Shown here piece after piece: positions 54,368 through 63,271 of a stretch of DNA of 64,000 nucleotides. A program made the position numbers and the translations under genes. This DNA is from an uncultured Latescibacterota bacterium (GTDB lineage: Bacteria; Latescibacterota; UBA2968). The stretch is from positions 5,154,522 to 5,218,521 of the forward strand of contig OX638329.1 of assembly GCA_951812755.1 (NCBI GenBank), in the 5' to 3' direction. The notes under the pieces were generated by a model. It had not been told where the DNA came from. It did not search any database and saw nothing but the letters and a program-made list of their open reading frames with translations. How positions within the stretch are numbered: the first letter of the stretch is position 1; the number at the start of each line of letters is the position of its first letter.

Positions 54368-55444
54368 TCAAAGTAACGCAACAATGCGCTCTGCGGTATT
54401 GCCGTCCCACAACTCGGGCAAGCGACCGGATTTATAGTGCCCATTCAAAACAGATTCAGCCTCTGCCACAATGCGTTCGGGACAAACACCCACAAGTGTA
54501 TTCGTCCCAATATCTATAGTCTCTGGTCGTTCTGTATTCTCTCTAAGTGTCAAACACGGCACACCCAAAGCCGTCGTCTCTTCTTGCAATCCCCCGGAAT
54601 CTGTCATCACAAATTTTGCATTCTTTTGAAGTTTCAAAGAATCGAGATAACCCACCGGATCCATAAGTTTGACATTGCCCATCATCTCAAGCGTATGCAA
54701 AAAACCAAACCCGGATAGGCGACTACGGGTTCTCGGATGCAAAGGCCAGGCGATTGGACATCTAAGAGCTTGCAATGCGGATACAATGCCAGCCAACGTA
54801 TCTGGACAATCGACATTTGAGACTCGATGGAGGGTTAGAAAAACGTATTCACGAACCGATAAACCGTATATATCCAGAATGCGGGATTCATCGGCTTTGG
54901 GAGATAGCAACATCAGAGAATCAATCATCACATTGCCCACAAAATGAATGCAGTGATCTTCAATGCCTTCGCGCCTCAAATTTTCACACGCCTGCATTGA
55001 AGGTGCAAACAGAAGATCGGATATGGTATCCACCACGCGTCGATTAATCTCTTCGGGCATTGACCTATCCCAACTTCGCAATCCCGCCTCCACATGTCCA
55101 ACGGGAATTTGCAATTTTGCTGCATCCATCCCACATGCTAAAGTGGAATTTACATCCCCAACGACAAGGGCCCAATCCGGCCTTTCCAACAATAGAACTT
55201 CCTCAAACCCCATCATGATCTGCGCTGTCTGGTACGCGTGACTGCCCGATCCCACATTCAACTCATAATGTGGCCTGGGAAGATTTAAGTCTCGAAAGAA
55301 AATTTCGGACATCAGATCGTCGTAGTGTTGTCCCGTATGCACCAGAATCGGCTCAAACAAATCGGGCATCTCAGTTAGTTGATTCCACAGCGGGGCGACT
55401 TTCATAAAATTGGGTCGCGCGCCTGCAACAAGGATAATTTTCAC
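54368..55444 (-). CDS. wecB: UDP-N-acetylglucosamine 2-epimerase (non-hydrolysing)
   Basis: A 358-aa WecB-type epimerase, UDP-GlcNAc to UDP-ManNAc. Motifs: LVAGARPNFMKVAPLW, VHTGQHYDDLMSE, VGDVNSTLA, VGHVEAGLRSWDRSMPEEINRRVVD and TDSGGLQEETTALGVPCLTLRENTERPE. GTG start at 55444, 13 nt after the parvulin stop, so it is probably the last gene of the export operon. AAGGAAAA lies upstream. No other glycan genes are adjacent, so its link to the operon is unclear. Confidence 0.9.
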   Translation of the reverse strand: MKIILVAGARPNFMKVAPLWNQLTEMPDLFEPILVHTGQHYDDLMSEIFFRDLNLPRPHYELNVGSGSHAYQTAQIMMGFEEVLLLERPDWALVVGDVNSTLACGMDAAKLQIPVGHVEAGLRSWDRSMPEEINRRVVDTISDLLFAPSMQACENLRREGIEDHCIHFVGNVMIDSLMLLSPKADESRILDIYGLSVREYVFLTLHRVSNVDCPDTLAGIVSALQALRCPIAWPLHPRTRSRLSGFGFLHTLEMMGNVKLMDPVGYLDSLKLQKNAKFVMTDSGGLQEETTALGVPCLTLRENTERPETIDIGTNTLVGVCPERIVAEAESVLNGHYKSGRLPELWDGNTAERIVALL

Positions 55445-55457
55445 CGGTATTTTCCTT

Positions 55458-56234
55458 CTATTTTGGAGTTTCCGCCTGCCAAATCGGATACCGTATATCT
55501 GCTCGCTGCATCTCTCGTTGCAACCACTGGTTAAACAAATGTTTGCGGATCTCCTTTGTAATCTGCTCATTTAGTGTTGCCGGGTAGCGTTCCTGCAATA
55601 AATACAGCGCAAATCCTTTCGATACTTTCTCCGGTCCCAAAATTTCACCCGGTGAAGCGGCAAAAACACGCGCAGCAATCCCCTTGGGCAATTGCTTGCG
55701 CCGTACCCTGCCTAAAAAGCCACTACCTGATCGCGTACGTGCATCTTGAGAAAACCGACGCGCCATCGCGTAAAAATCTGCACCATCTTCCTTGATCTGC
55801 AAATCAATCTCGTCAATCACACCCTGATCCGTGTGAAAAATCCAGCAAATCTCCGCCTCGTCAAACGCCAGTATGTGCTGTGCAAAATAGGGTTCGATCT
55901 GTCCCTCGGCAATCTTCTCAGACAGCAAATACTCCAGCCGCCTCACCTCGGCATCTTCTGCCACATCCTGAAGTGTAATACCCCGCTTTGCAAGATATGC
56001 CTCTGTATCTTCCACTTCCTCCAAATGATGTTGATACCGCCATTCATCTACCTTGCGCTGAATATCTTCCTGCGCTGCGCAAACACCCTCGCGTCGGGCG
56101 AGTTGTCGAATCAATTCCCTGCACGCAAATTCATTAAAAAAACGCAGATTGTCAGCAACACCCATCTGCCGCACGACATGGCTTAATAACACCTCAGCGC
56201 CATTAACCTGAATCAGTGTAGCATCCTCTACCAT
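55458..56234 (-). CDS. PpiC/parvulin-type peptidyl-prolyl isomerase
   Basis: A 258-aa protein. The N-terminal half is a SurA/PrsA-like helical chaperone part (FNEFACRELIRQLARREGV); residues about 120-215 are the parvulin domain (ICWIFHTDQ, FYAMARRFSQDARTRSGSGF, GEILGPEKVSKGFALYLL). No signal peptide, unlike secreted PpiC/SurA, so it may act in the cytoplasm or be moved by the ABC system. The ATG shares one base with the HlyD gene's TGA. Parvulins of this kind recur in peptide-export loci. Confidence 0.82.
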   Translation of the reverse strand: MVEDATLIQVNGAEVLLSHVVRQMGVADNLRFFNEFACRELIRQLARREGVCAAQEDIQRKVDEWRYQHHLEEVEDTEAYLAKRGITLQDVAEDAEVRRLEYLLSEKIAEGQIEPYFAQHILAFDEAEICWIFHTDQGVIDEIDLQIKEDGADFYAMARRFSQDARTRSGSGFLGRVRRKQLPKGIAARVFAASPGEILGPEKVSKGFALYLLQERYPATLNEQITKEIRKHLFNQWLQREMQRADIRYPIWQAETPK

Positions 56235-57616
56235 CACAACGCACCCTCCTCAACATCGTACCTGGCTGACTCGTAAAGCTGTCGCAAAGGACTCAGCAAC
56301 ATCAGCAAGACCGATTGGCGATCTGTCATAACCTCTGCCGTGCCCTTCATACCGAACATCAAGGGTTTGTCATATCCCTGCACATGCATCGTATTTTCTT
56401 CCAATTCAACAACGCCCTTAAATATCGGTCCCATACGTTCATCAATCACTGCATCGGGCGAGATGTATGTAAGCCACCCGCGTTTAATGCCAAAATCCTG
56501 AAAGGCATAAGCATCGTATTTCAGTTTGACCAACTGCCCGGGCTTGAGCAAGCCCACATCTTTATTCAACACCATCACTTCTGCAACCATCGGTGCTGAG
56601 GTCGGTGCCAGCGCAATTAGAGGTTGTCCCTTGTTGATCACCTGTCCAATTGCATTCACCACCACCTGTGTGACAATGCCCGATTCAGGTGCCAGAATCA
56701 AATCTGACTCGGCTTCGAGGGTACGATCAATGCGTTTGCGCGCCTGTTCCAATCGCAAGTGTGCAGTCTCATAAGCGTGTTGCATCTGCGATGCTTCGCG
56801 CTCGTGTGCAATGCGCGCCTCTGTGATTTGACGCTTGAGATCAGCCACAGCCATTTCATTCTTGTATATCTCTGACATACGTGACGGAAGCGCGGACAGC
56901 GCACTCAAATACTGCACACGCGCGCGATTCATATCTGCCCGGCTGATCAACTCGCGCTCAAACAGCGTCTTTTGCTGCAAAAACTCCTGTTTTAAGTGAT
57001 CAATCTCAGCCTGTCGAAACCCAATCTGCGCTTGCAACCCCACGTCAGATACTTTGCTGTTCGATCCCTCAACATCGCCCACATCGCTCTGATAATCTTC
57101 CAACGCATTCTGGTGTGCCGCCATAAACCGCTGCAAAACAGAAAGACGTTGCTCCAATGCTCCTATCGTCTCTCGATTTAACCTCGTCCTTTGCGGCACC
57201 ACCGTCTTGAGATCATACTCTGCCTTTTGAAAAGCCATCTTTGCCTGTTCCCATTCCCGCAACTCTCCCCAGGTCTCCCACGATTTCAGCTTGAACAACA
57301 CCTGCCCTTTCTCGACCTGCTCTCCTTCCTTAACACCAATCAACTCAATCTCTCCGCCTCGCTGTGCCTGCATCGTCTTCACCTGTCCGAGGGGCACAAG
57401 CCGAAAAGGCGCTGATGCCACCACATCCACCTTACTCCACCACGCCCAGGTAATGGCAATACCCACAAACAGCAGTACAATATAGAGCAATGCACGTCCC
57501 CAAAAGGGCCGCAAAGACCCCATAAACGCATGCACCTCTTCTGCCGCGTCATTTTGCTCTTGAACTATACCGGGAGACATTGTCTCGGGTGATGTCTCCA
57601 AAACCGGTTCTGCCAT
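56234..57616 (-). CDS. HlyD-family periplasmic adaptor
   Basis: A 460-aa membrane-fusion protein: a cytoplasmic N-tail, one transmembrane helix (about 41-60, ALLYIVLLFVGIAITWAWW), a biotinyl-lipoyl-like half (GGEIELIGVKEGEQVEKGQVLFKL), a long alpha-helical hairpin (about 110-300), the second half-motif (APESGIVTQVVVNAIGQVINKGQ) and a beta-barrel end. It should link the C39-type ABC exporter to an outer-membrane channel, which is not encoded here. Lies 115 nt after the exporter gene. Confidence 0.9.
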   Translation of the reverse strand: MAEPVLETSPETMSPGIVQEQNDAAEEVHAFMGSLRPFWGRALLYIVLLFVGIAITWAWWSKVDVVASAPFRLVPLGQVKTMQAQRGGEIELIGVKEGEQVEKGQVLFKLKSWETWGELREWEQAKMAFQKAEYDLKTVVPQRTRLNRETIGALEQRLSVLQRFMAAHQNALEDYQSDVGDVEGSNSKVSDVGLQAQIGFRQAEIDHLKQEFLQQKTLFERELISRADMNRARVQYLSALSALPSRMSEIYKNEMAVADLKRQITEARIAHEREASQMQHAYETAHLRLEQARKRIDRTLEAESDLILAPESGIVTQVVVNAIGQVINKGQPLIALAPTSAPMVAEVMVLNKDVGLLKPGQLVKLKYDAYAFQDFGIKRGWLTYISPDAVIDERMGPIFKGVVELEENTMHVQGYDKPLMFGMKGTAEVMTDRQSVLLMLLSPLRQLYESARYDVEEGAL

Positions 57617-57674
57617 TGTGTAAGTTCCTTACATCAGTGGATAGTTTGTCCAATCCCCAGATCTTCTTTTCATC

Positions 57675-57731
57675 TTGCAATCCCCGGCATCTATCTGCAT
57701 CTATCTGCGTTCATCTGCGTTCATCTGCGGA
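57675..57731. repeat. Short TCTGCATC/TCTGCGTT tandem repeat
   Basis: Units of CATCTATCTG, GTTCATCTG and similar repeat in the gap between the exporter and adaptor genes (about 57690-57730). Nothing else is seen in the gap. Confidence 0.45.
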
Positions 57732-60700
57732 TCACACCACCTGCAACTGTTGGCTACACAGGTGATAATACAAACCCTGTTGCACCATCAACTCATCGTG
57801 TGTGCCCATCTCCACAATATGGCCCTTATCTAAGACCACAATCGCATCCGCATCGCGCACCGTACTCAACCGATGCGCTATAATCAACGCCGTGCGAGCA
57901 TCCAAAAACATATCTAAATTCGCCTGAATCGCCTGTTCTGAATCCGTGTCTAAGGCATTAGTCGCCTCATCAAATATCAAAATCTTGGGATCATGGTAAA
58001 GTGCCCGCGCAATCGCAATCCGCTGTCGCTGTCCGCCAGATAACCCCACACCCTGCTCACCGACCTTTGTCTCATACCCCAAAGGCATATCGCTTACAAA
58101 ATCGTGTACACACGATAGCTTTGCCACTTCCAAAATGCGATCCATGTCGGCATCCGTCTGACCAATGGCGATATTTTCTGCAATCGTGCCAGAAAACAAA
58201 AACGGCTCCTGCATCACCATACCCACCTGTCGCCGCAACCAATGGGGGTCCAGATCTCGCACATCCATCCCATCTATCATCACCCGCCCTTCTGACGGAT
58301 CAAATAAACGAGACACCAACTTTACCAACGTCGTCTTACCCGCACCACTGCGTCCCACAATCGCAACTTTTTGACCCGGCTCAAGCGTCAGGTCTATATT
58401 ATTCAACACATAAGGTTCGTCAGAACCAACACCGTATCTGAAAAACACCGCATCAAAAACCACACGCCCTTCCAGATGCTTTAAGATCAAACCCTGACCC
58501 TGTTGCCGCGCATCTTCCATCTGCGTGTCATACACATCATTTAACCGATCCAGCGCAATACGCGCTTCTTGCACCTGTGGCCATATCCCAATCAACCCCA
58601 TAACCGGTCCCATCACATTGCCAATCAGCGCATTAAACGCCATCAACTGCCCAACCGACAGGTCCCCCGCAATCACCAATGAAGCGCCATACCACAAAAT
58701 CACCGTACTGCTCAGCAAATTGATCACGCTTCCAATGCCTCCAAACAGCATCTGCATTTTTAACCGTTGAAAGCCAATTTGAATTTCCTTCGTGAACTTG
58801 CCTTCCCATTGCCATCGCGTTGCACGCTCCACCGCCTCGGCTTTGACCACATCAATGCCGTGCAGCGAATCGATCAAGACCGAGGATTGTTCGGCACGCG
58901 CCAGAAAAGCGCGCTGGCTGAAAGACTTCAAAATGGGCGTGTAAATCAGCGTGAGACCTACAGAGAGCGGTACAAAAATCAGCATGACCAGCGTCAGTTC
59001 CGCATTGTAATAAAACATCAGACCCAGATAGACAAAAAGCATGATGAAATCCAGAACCGCAGAAACCGTCGTACCCGTCAACAAACGCTGAATCGTCGCA
59101 TTCTCCCGAAATCGCGTGGTCAAATCACCCGTGCGACGCAACGCAAAAAACCGCATGGACAGCGACAGCAAATGACGATAAAAACGCGACAACATCGCAA
59201 GGCTCAACCGCGCACTCACATACCCGATGAGATAGACGCGCAACGTCGATGTACCCATCTGGAACAACGCGACAACGACCATCCCCACCAGCATCAAGTT
59301 CAACAAATCCTCGTCGTGATGCACTAAGACCTGATCTACAATCGTCTGCGTAAAGATGGGCGATGCCAGACCGAACAAACTGAGCACCAAAGACGCCAGC
59401 AATACCTCAATCAATATGCCTGTATAGGGCCTGATCAATGGAAAAAATCGCTTAAAAGAAGACTGAGACGGTTCATTCTCCGCCACCTGATCCGTGTATT
59501 CCAACAACAGCGCTCTGTTTGTCCAGCCCTTCTCAAACTCTGCACGCGACAGCTTGCGAATGCCCACGCCGGGATCTGCTATCTTCACCTCCTTTTTATT
59601 CATCTGATACAAAACCACAAAGTGATTGCCTTCCCAATGCAAAATGGCTGGCAATTCTGTCCGCATCAGAGCTTCATACCCTGTACGCACACCGCGCGTA
59701 ACAAAACCTATGGTCTCCGCAGCCTCGGCCAATGCCGCCATCGACGTGCCATACCGCGACACATTGGACATATCGCGCAGCCTGTTCAACCCAATAGGCA
59801 TCTTGTAATACTTACAAATCATGCCCAAACACGCCGCACCACAATCCGATTGATCGTGTTGCTTCAAAAATGGAAAGCGAAACAATGTAGGCACTTGTGG
59901 TTTTGCACCGTCTATTCTGATATTGACCACATTAGATGCTGTATTGGCCTCTGTGTCTTCTTGGATAACAGATTGCTCAACCGGCGGCGAAGTGGCCTCT
60001 CGATGCCTCGATGGAGACAGGGCTTGTCGATCATCCCGTGCCTGTCGAAATAATGACCCATTCGATGCTTGATCTCCGCGCGATATGCGACCTTTCTCCA
60101 ACACCGCCTCAAATCCCGGTATCATAGCTTTTAACTTATTAAAATCGCTTTTATCTATATAAAAAAGCACACTATCACGCCGACTGCGAATGACCGTTTC
60201 ATCATCTCTATCATCGCCAAAATAATCACCCGCGCGCAAAACCACCGTATCTCCATTTTCTAACACCGCCTCCAACTGACCGCTACCAAGCAAATAAAAC
60301 CGATGACCCAACTGACCGCGATCAACAACGGTCACACCCTCCTCAACTGCCTCGCGCTTCAACCGTGCGAACAACACCCGCATCACATCGCTCGGAACAT
60401 CCCCTTTCAAAAATCGCGTAAAATCCCGATACGCAATACACGCGATCTGCTCTTCAAGATAAGCTCGTACATCAGAACTTTTTCTCACAGCCTTAAAAAA
60501 TTCATCCTTCGGCACCTGCAACACATCAGCATCCTCAACTGCCCGCACCGTCGCTCGGTGCCCCTGCCTATTCAACAATGCCCCTTCGCCAAAATGATCG
60601 CCCGCATACAAATAGCCCACGGTTATGGAAGTGCCATTCGCATCCTGCTTAATCACCCGCAACCGTCCAGACTGCACAATGTAAAACGCCTCACCCGCTT

Positions 60701-60788
60701 GTCCTTGTTGAAAAACAACACTTCCAAAGGGAAAACGAACAGATTGCGACTGAACCGAGTTCTTTAAGAAAAAGGTCAAAAGATTCAT
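57732..60788 (-). CDS. ABC exporter with two cNMP-binding-like domains and a C39 peptidase domain
   Basis: A 1018-aa fusion. Residues about 10-125: cyclic-nucleotide-binding fold (FGSVVFQQGQAGEAFYIVQSG, HFGEGALL, RATV). Residues about 130-235: a second, diverged copy (VVDRGQLGHRFYLLGSGQLE, YFGDDRDDETV). Residues 240-300: linker. Residues about 303-435: C39 peptidase with oxyanion Gln310, Cys316 (QHDQSDCGAACLGM), His389 (EGNHFVVLY) and Asp405 (IADPGVG), so it looks active and should cut double-glycine-type leaders. Residues about 445-750: six-helix ABC membrane domain. Residues about 775-1018: ATPase with Walker A GRSGAGKT (812-819), LSGGQ (916-920) and Walker B ILIFDE (936-941). ATG at 60788. 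This layout resembles NHLM/RiPP-type bacteriocin exporters. Confidence 0.93.
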   Translation of the reverse strand: MNLLTFFLKNSVQSQSVRFPFGSVVFQQGQAGEAFYIVQSGRLRVIKQDANGTSITVGYLYAGDHFGEGALLNRQGHRATVRAVEDADVLQVPKDEFFKAVRKSSDVRAYLEEQIACIAYRDFTRFLKGDVPSDVMRVLFARLKREAVEEGVTVVDRGQLGHRFYLLGSGQLEAVLENGDTVVLRAGDYFGDDRDDETVIRSRRDSVLFYIDKSDFNKLKAMIPGFEAVLEKGRISRGDQASNGSLFRQARDDRQALSPSRHREATSPPVEQSVIQEDTEANTASNVVNIRIDGAKPQVPTLFRFPFLKQHDQSDCGAACLGMICKYYKMPIGLNRLRDMSNVSRYGTSMAALAEAAETIGFVTRGVRTGYEALMRTELPAILHWEGNHFVVLYQMNKKEVKIADPGVGIRKLSRAEFEKGWTNRALLLEYTDQVAENEPSQSSFKRFFPLIRPYTGILIEVLLASLVLSLFGLASPIFTQTIVDQVLVHHDEDLLNLMLVGMVVVALFQMGTSTLRVYLIGYVSARLSLAMLSRFYRHLLSLSMRFFALRRTGDLTTRFRENATIQRLLTGTTVSAVLDFIMLFVYLGLMFYYNAELTLVMLIFVPLSVGLTLIYTPILKSFSQRAFLARAEQSSVLIDSLHGIDVVKAEAVERATRWQWEGKFTKEIQIGFQRLKMQMLFGGIGSVINLLSSTVILWYGASLVIAGDLSVGQLMAFNALIGNVMGPVMGLIGIWPQVQEARIALDRLNDVYDTQMEDARQQGQGLILKHLEGRVVFDAVFFRYGVGSDEPYVLNNIDLTLEPGQKVAIVGRSGAGKTTLVKLVSRLFDPSEGRVMIDGMDVRDLDPHWLRRQVGMVMQEPFLFSGTIAENIAIGQTDADMDRILEVAKLSCVHDFVSDMPLGYETKVGEQGVGLSGGQRQRIAIARALYHDPKILIFDEATNALDTDSEQAIQANLDMFLDARTALIIAHRLSTVRDADAIVVLDKGHIVEMGTHDELMVQQGLYYHLCSQQLQVV

Positions 60789-60823
60789 TTTTTAACTTAC
60801 TCCATTGAGTGGAGGGGCACACC

Positions 60824-61687
60824 TCAATTATCGCACCCCGGAGTTCCTACAGGTTCGAATTCCTCCTCAAAGTGCTCTGCTTTTTCGCGCTTCGCCACCT
60901 GATAAAACCACCACAAACCAATCGCAGCCAATATGGGTCCGCATACATTTAACCACCACGGATTGTGAATCACAACATTCAAATCTTCTGAAACCGGAAA
61001 ACCCGGTACATCGAAATGCCAAAATGTCACAGATATCAAATTGTGCAGTGCGTGTCCCAAAATCGCAGGCCACAAAGACCCCGTTTGAATAAACCAATAG
61101 GCAAAGACAAGTCCCAATATAAAAGCTATTGGAAATTGCCACGGATTCAGATGCATTAGACCAAACAGAATTGCCGACCAAATAATCGCCCAATTTTGAG
61201 TATAATGTGCCAATAAACCTTTCAAAATAATGCCTCTATGAACGATCTCTTCAGTAAGAGGTGCTATCACAACTGCGCTAAATAAGGCTGATAGATAAGA
61301 TGTTTTTTTACCAACCATTACCTGAAAGATGTCCTGAAATATTTCGGGCATTGGCAATACAGATATCACCGCATTGTCCAATTCAGAAAGAATAACCCCC
61401 AGCCCAAAAATAGATAATCCAACGGAAAGCCACATGCGCCAATTATAGTCTATATTTTTAATCGCAAGAGGCAACAGATCTTTCCATATTCGACCTGTCC
61501 GATGCGAAACATAGCACAAAATCAGAATAAAACTTACCAGTGACACAAGTCTCGTCAGGTGAGTATTCTCATACAAAGGCTCGTCAATAATGGCACCTAT
61601 AATACTAACCAATATGGCTAAACCAACTACAATGAGGATCAATAATACCAGCAGCCAAACAGACTGCTTCAGATTTGGATACGTCAT
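60824..61687 (-). CDS. CPBP-family intramembrane metalloprotease, intact motifs
   Basis: A 287-aa protein with about eight membrane segments and an intact CPBP/Abi active site: Glu146-Glu147-x-x-x-Arg151 (LTEEIVHRGII), Phe175-x-x-x-His179 (LFGLMHLNPWQF) and His212-x-x-x-Asn216 (LGHALHNLIS). CPBP proteases trim prenylated proteins, or protect against or process bacteriocins. AAGGAAAAGAG lies before the ATG at 61687. The exporter gene follows after 35 nt. Its first 13 residues, MTYPNLKQSVWLL, are identical to those of the next paralogue. Confidence 0.9.
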   Translation of the reverse strand: MTYPNLKQSVWLLVLLILIVVGLAILVSIIGAIIDEPLYENTHLTRLVSLVSFILILCYVSHRTGRIWKDLLPLAIKNIDYNWRMWLSVGLSIFGLGVILSELDNAVISVLPMPEIFQDIFQVMVGKKTSYLSALFSAVVIAPLTEEIVHRGIILKGLLAHYTQNWAIIWSAILFGLMHLNPWQFPIAFILGLVFAYWFIQTGSLWPAILGHALHNLISVTFWHFDVPGFPVSEDLNVVIHNPWWLNVCGPILAAIGLWWFYQVAKREKAEHFEEEFEPVGTPGCDN

Positions 61688-61704
61688 CTCTTTTCCTTCT
61701 TGAT

Positions 61705-61719
61705 AACTGATGTTACGCA
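61705..61719. repeat. AACTGATGTTACGCA motif
   Basis: Between the two CPBP genes. Identical at 42083-42097, one mismatch at 48346-48360, partial at 10827-10838. Confidence 0.5.
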
Positions 61720-61757
61720 GTGGTGAGTTTATTTTTTCAAAGTATGGACAAAAAACT

Positions 61758-62582
61758 CTAATAAGCTGTTTTAAAATTATTGGAAGTCAAAGAAGTTTCG
61801 CGCTTTGCCTCTCGATAAAACCACCGCAATCCAATCACGGCCAATAGTACCGCACACACATCTACCCACCACGGCAAAAAGATCAAAGCTTCTGAAATTT
61901 TCCCAAAGCCCGGTATTCCTGATCGTGCCAAGGTAACGGCCAAAAAACTGTTCAGTGCGTTTCCCAAAAGACAGGGCAACAAAGACCCCGTTTGAATAAA
62001 CCACCATGCGAATACAAGTCCAAATGTAAAGCCTAGGGGAAATTGCCACGGGTTCAGGTAAGATAAAAAAAATAAAATTGTCGACAAAATAGCGGCCTGA
62101 GACTTTGACCAACAGACCAATAAACCACCTAAAATAATGCCTCTAAATAGCACCTCATCTACTATGGGTTCTTGAATTACCGTGGCATAAAAGGCCAACC
62201 AATAAGGGACTTCCTGGCCGACCATTGATTGAAAATTATTCAGCCAGAACTCCGGCATCGGAATCAAGTATATTACCATTTTTCTTAATTCTAGAGCGAC
62301 TATAACTAATCCGAGGATAGATACGACAATTGGAAATAACAATTGCCACGAAATTGCTTTTATGGGCATAATATCGGACCACGAAGACCATGTTCGATCA
62401 GTTCGGCGCAAAACATAACACACGACCAAAACAAAACTCGCCAGTCCTACATAGATCATATAATGACTTGTGTGTATCGGATAGCCTATAATTCTTCCCA
62501 GTATCACAATCGGGATCATCAAACCTATCTGAATCAGGAATAACAATAGCCAAACAGACTGCTTCAGATTTGGATATGTCAC
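61758..62582 (-). CDS. CPBP-family paralogue with altered catalytic motifs (likely pseudoprotease)
   Basis: A 274-aa membrane protein clearly paralogous to 60824-61687 (shared NPWQFP, FIQTGSL, and an identical start). Each catalytic motif has changed: EExxxR reads D142-E-V-L-F-R147, the FxxxH His is Tyr175 (FFLSYLNPWQF), and the HxxxN motif reads N208-A-L-N-S212. The remainder is intact and open, so it is probably expressed but not a protease. GTG start at 62582 shares one base with the upstream TAG, giving tight coupling. Confidence 0.88.
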   Translation of the reverse strand: MTYPNLKQSVWLLLFLIQIGLMIPIVILGRIIGYPIHTSHYMIYVGLASFVLVVCYVLRRTDRTWSSWSDIMPIKAISWQLLFPIVVSILGLVIVALELRKMVIYLIPMPEFWLNNFQSMVGQEVPYWLAFYATVIQEPIVDEVLFRGIILGGLLVCWSKSQAAILSTILFFLSYLNPWQFPLGFTFGLVFAWWFIQTGSLLPCLLGNALNSFLAVTLARSGIPGFGKISEALIFLPWWVDVCAVLLAVIGLRWFYREAKRETSLTSNNFKTAY

Positions 62583-63148
62583 TACTTTCTCCCGGTTGAT
62601 AGGGTTAAATCACCAGTAACTCTCAACCCTCGCGATTGAACGGGAACGCCTTTTTCTGACAGTAAGGACAAGACAGATTCAGGTTGTCTCGATACGAGGA
62701 TCAATTGTTTCACCTTTTTTTTTCGTTTGAGTTTATAGCGGGTAAGGTATTCTTTATTTAATCTTAACCTAATCAATGCCCCTGGAAGCCAAAATCCTTC
62801 TAAAAAAACAGGAGGGCCTGAGGCATTAATGGCGAAACGATTTGTAAATTTTTTTCGATCAACAATAAAAATCTCAGCATATTCAATTGTATTCAATAAA
62901 ATCTCTTCCTTACCGGAAAAATAATAACCAAATGTTATTGTTGTGTCCCCTATCTGAATTATATAACGCCAATAAAGAAAAAATATAAAGCAAATCATCA
63001 AAAGTGCAGCAACCATACTCAAGTAACTTATAAATTTCATACTAAAAAAATAAAGAAAAATAAAAACAATAGCCAGATTTGCTGTTGTGAAAGACAGGAT
63101 TACTGTCCAAGGTGTTATCGTCTCGTAATAGACTATATTTTTTTTCAT
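62582..63148 (-). CDS. Two-helix membrane protein with PH-like C-terminal domain
   Basis: A 188-aa protein with two transmembrane segments (about 13-35 and 41-62) followed by a beta-rich domain (TTITFGYYFSGKEEILLNTI onwards) ending in a basic helix (RYKLKRKKKVKQLIL). The layout resembles bacterial PH-domain membrane proteins, but I do not recognise it firmly. It lies between the glycine-zipper gene and the CPBP pair, coupled to the latter, and is strikingly AT-rich compared with the rest of the window. Confidence 0.7.
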   Translation of the reverse strand: MKKNIVYYETITPWTVILSFTTANLAIVFIFLYFFSMKFISYLSMVAALLMICFIFFLYWRYIIQIGDTTITFGYYFSGKEEILLNTIEYAEIFIVDRKKFTNRFAINASGPPVFLEGFWLPGALIRLRLNKEYLTRYKLKRKKKVKQLILVSRQPESVLSLLSEKGVPVQSRGLRVTGDLTLSTGRK

Positions 63149-63271
63149 TTATGAATTCTCATTTTTTGGAACTGAAGCCATATATCTTCTTTCCCAATTC
63201 GAAATACAGATTTTTCAGACAAAGATTGAAGTTGGCTTCAGTCCCAAGTTCAATTACTCAACTTGGTCAAT

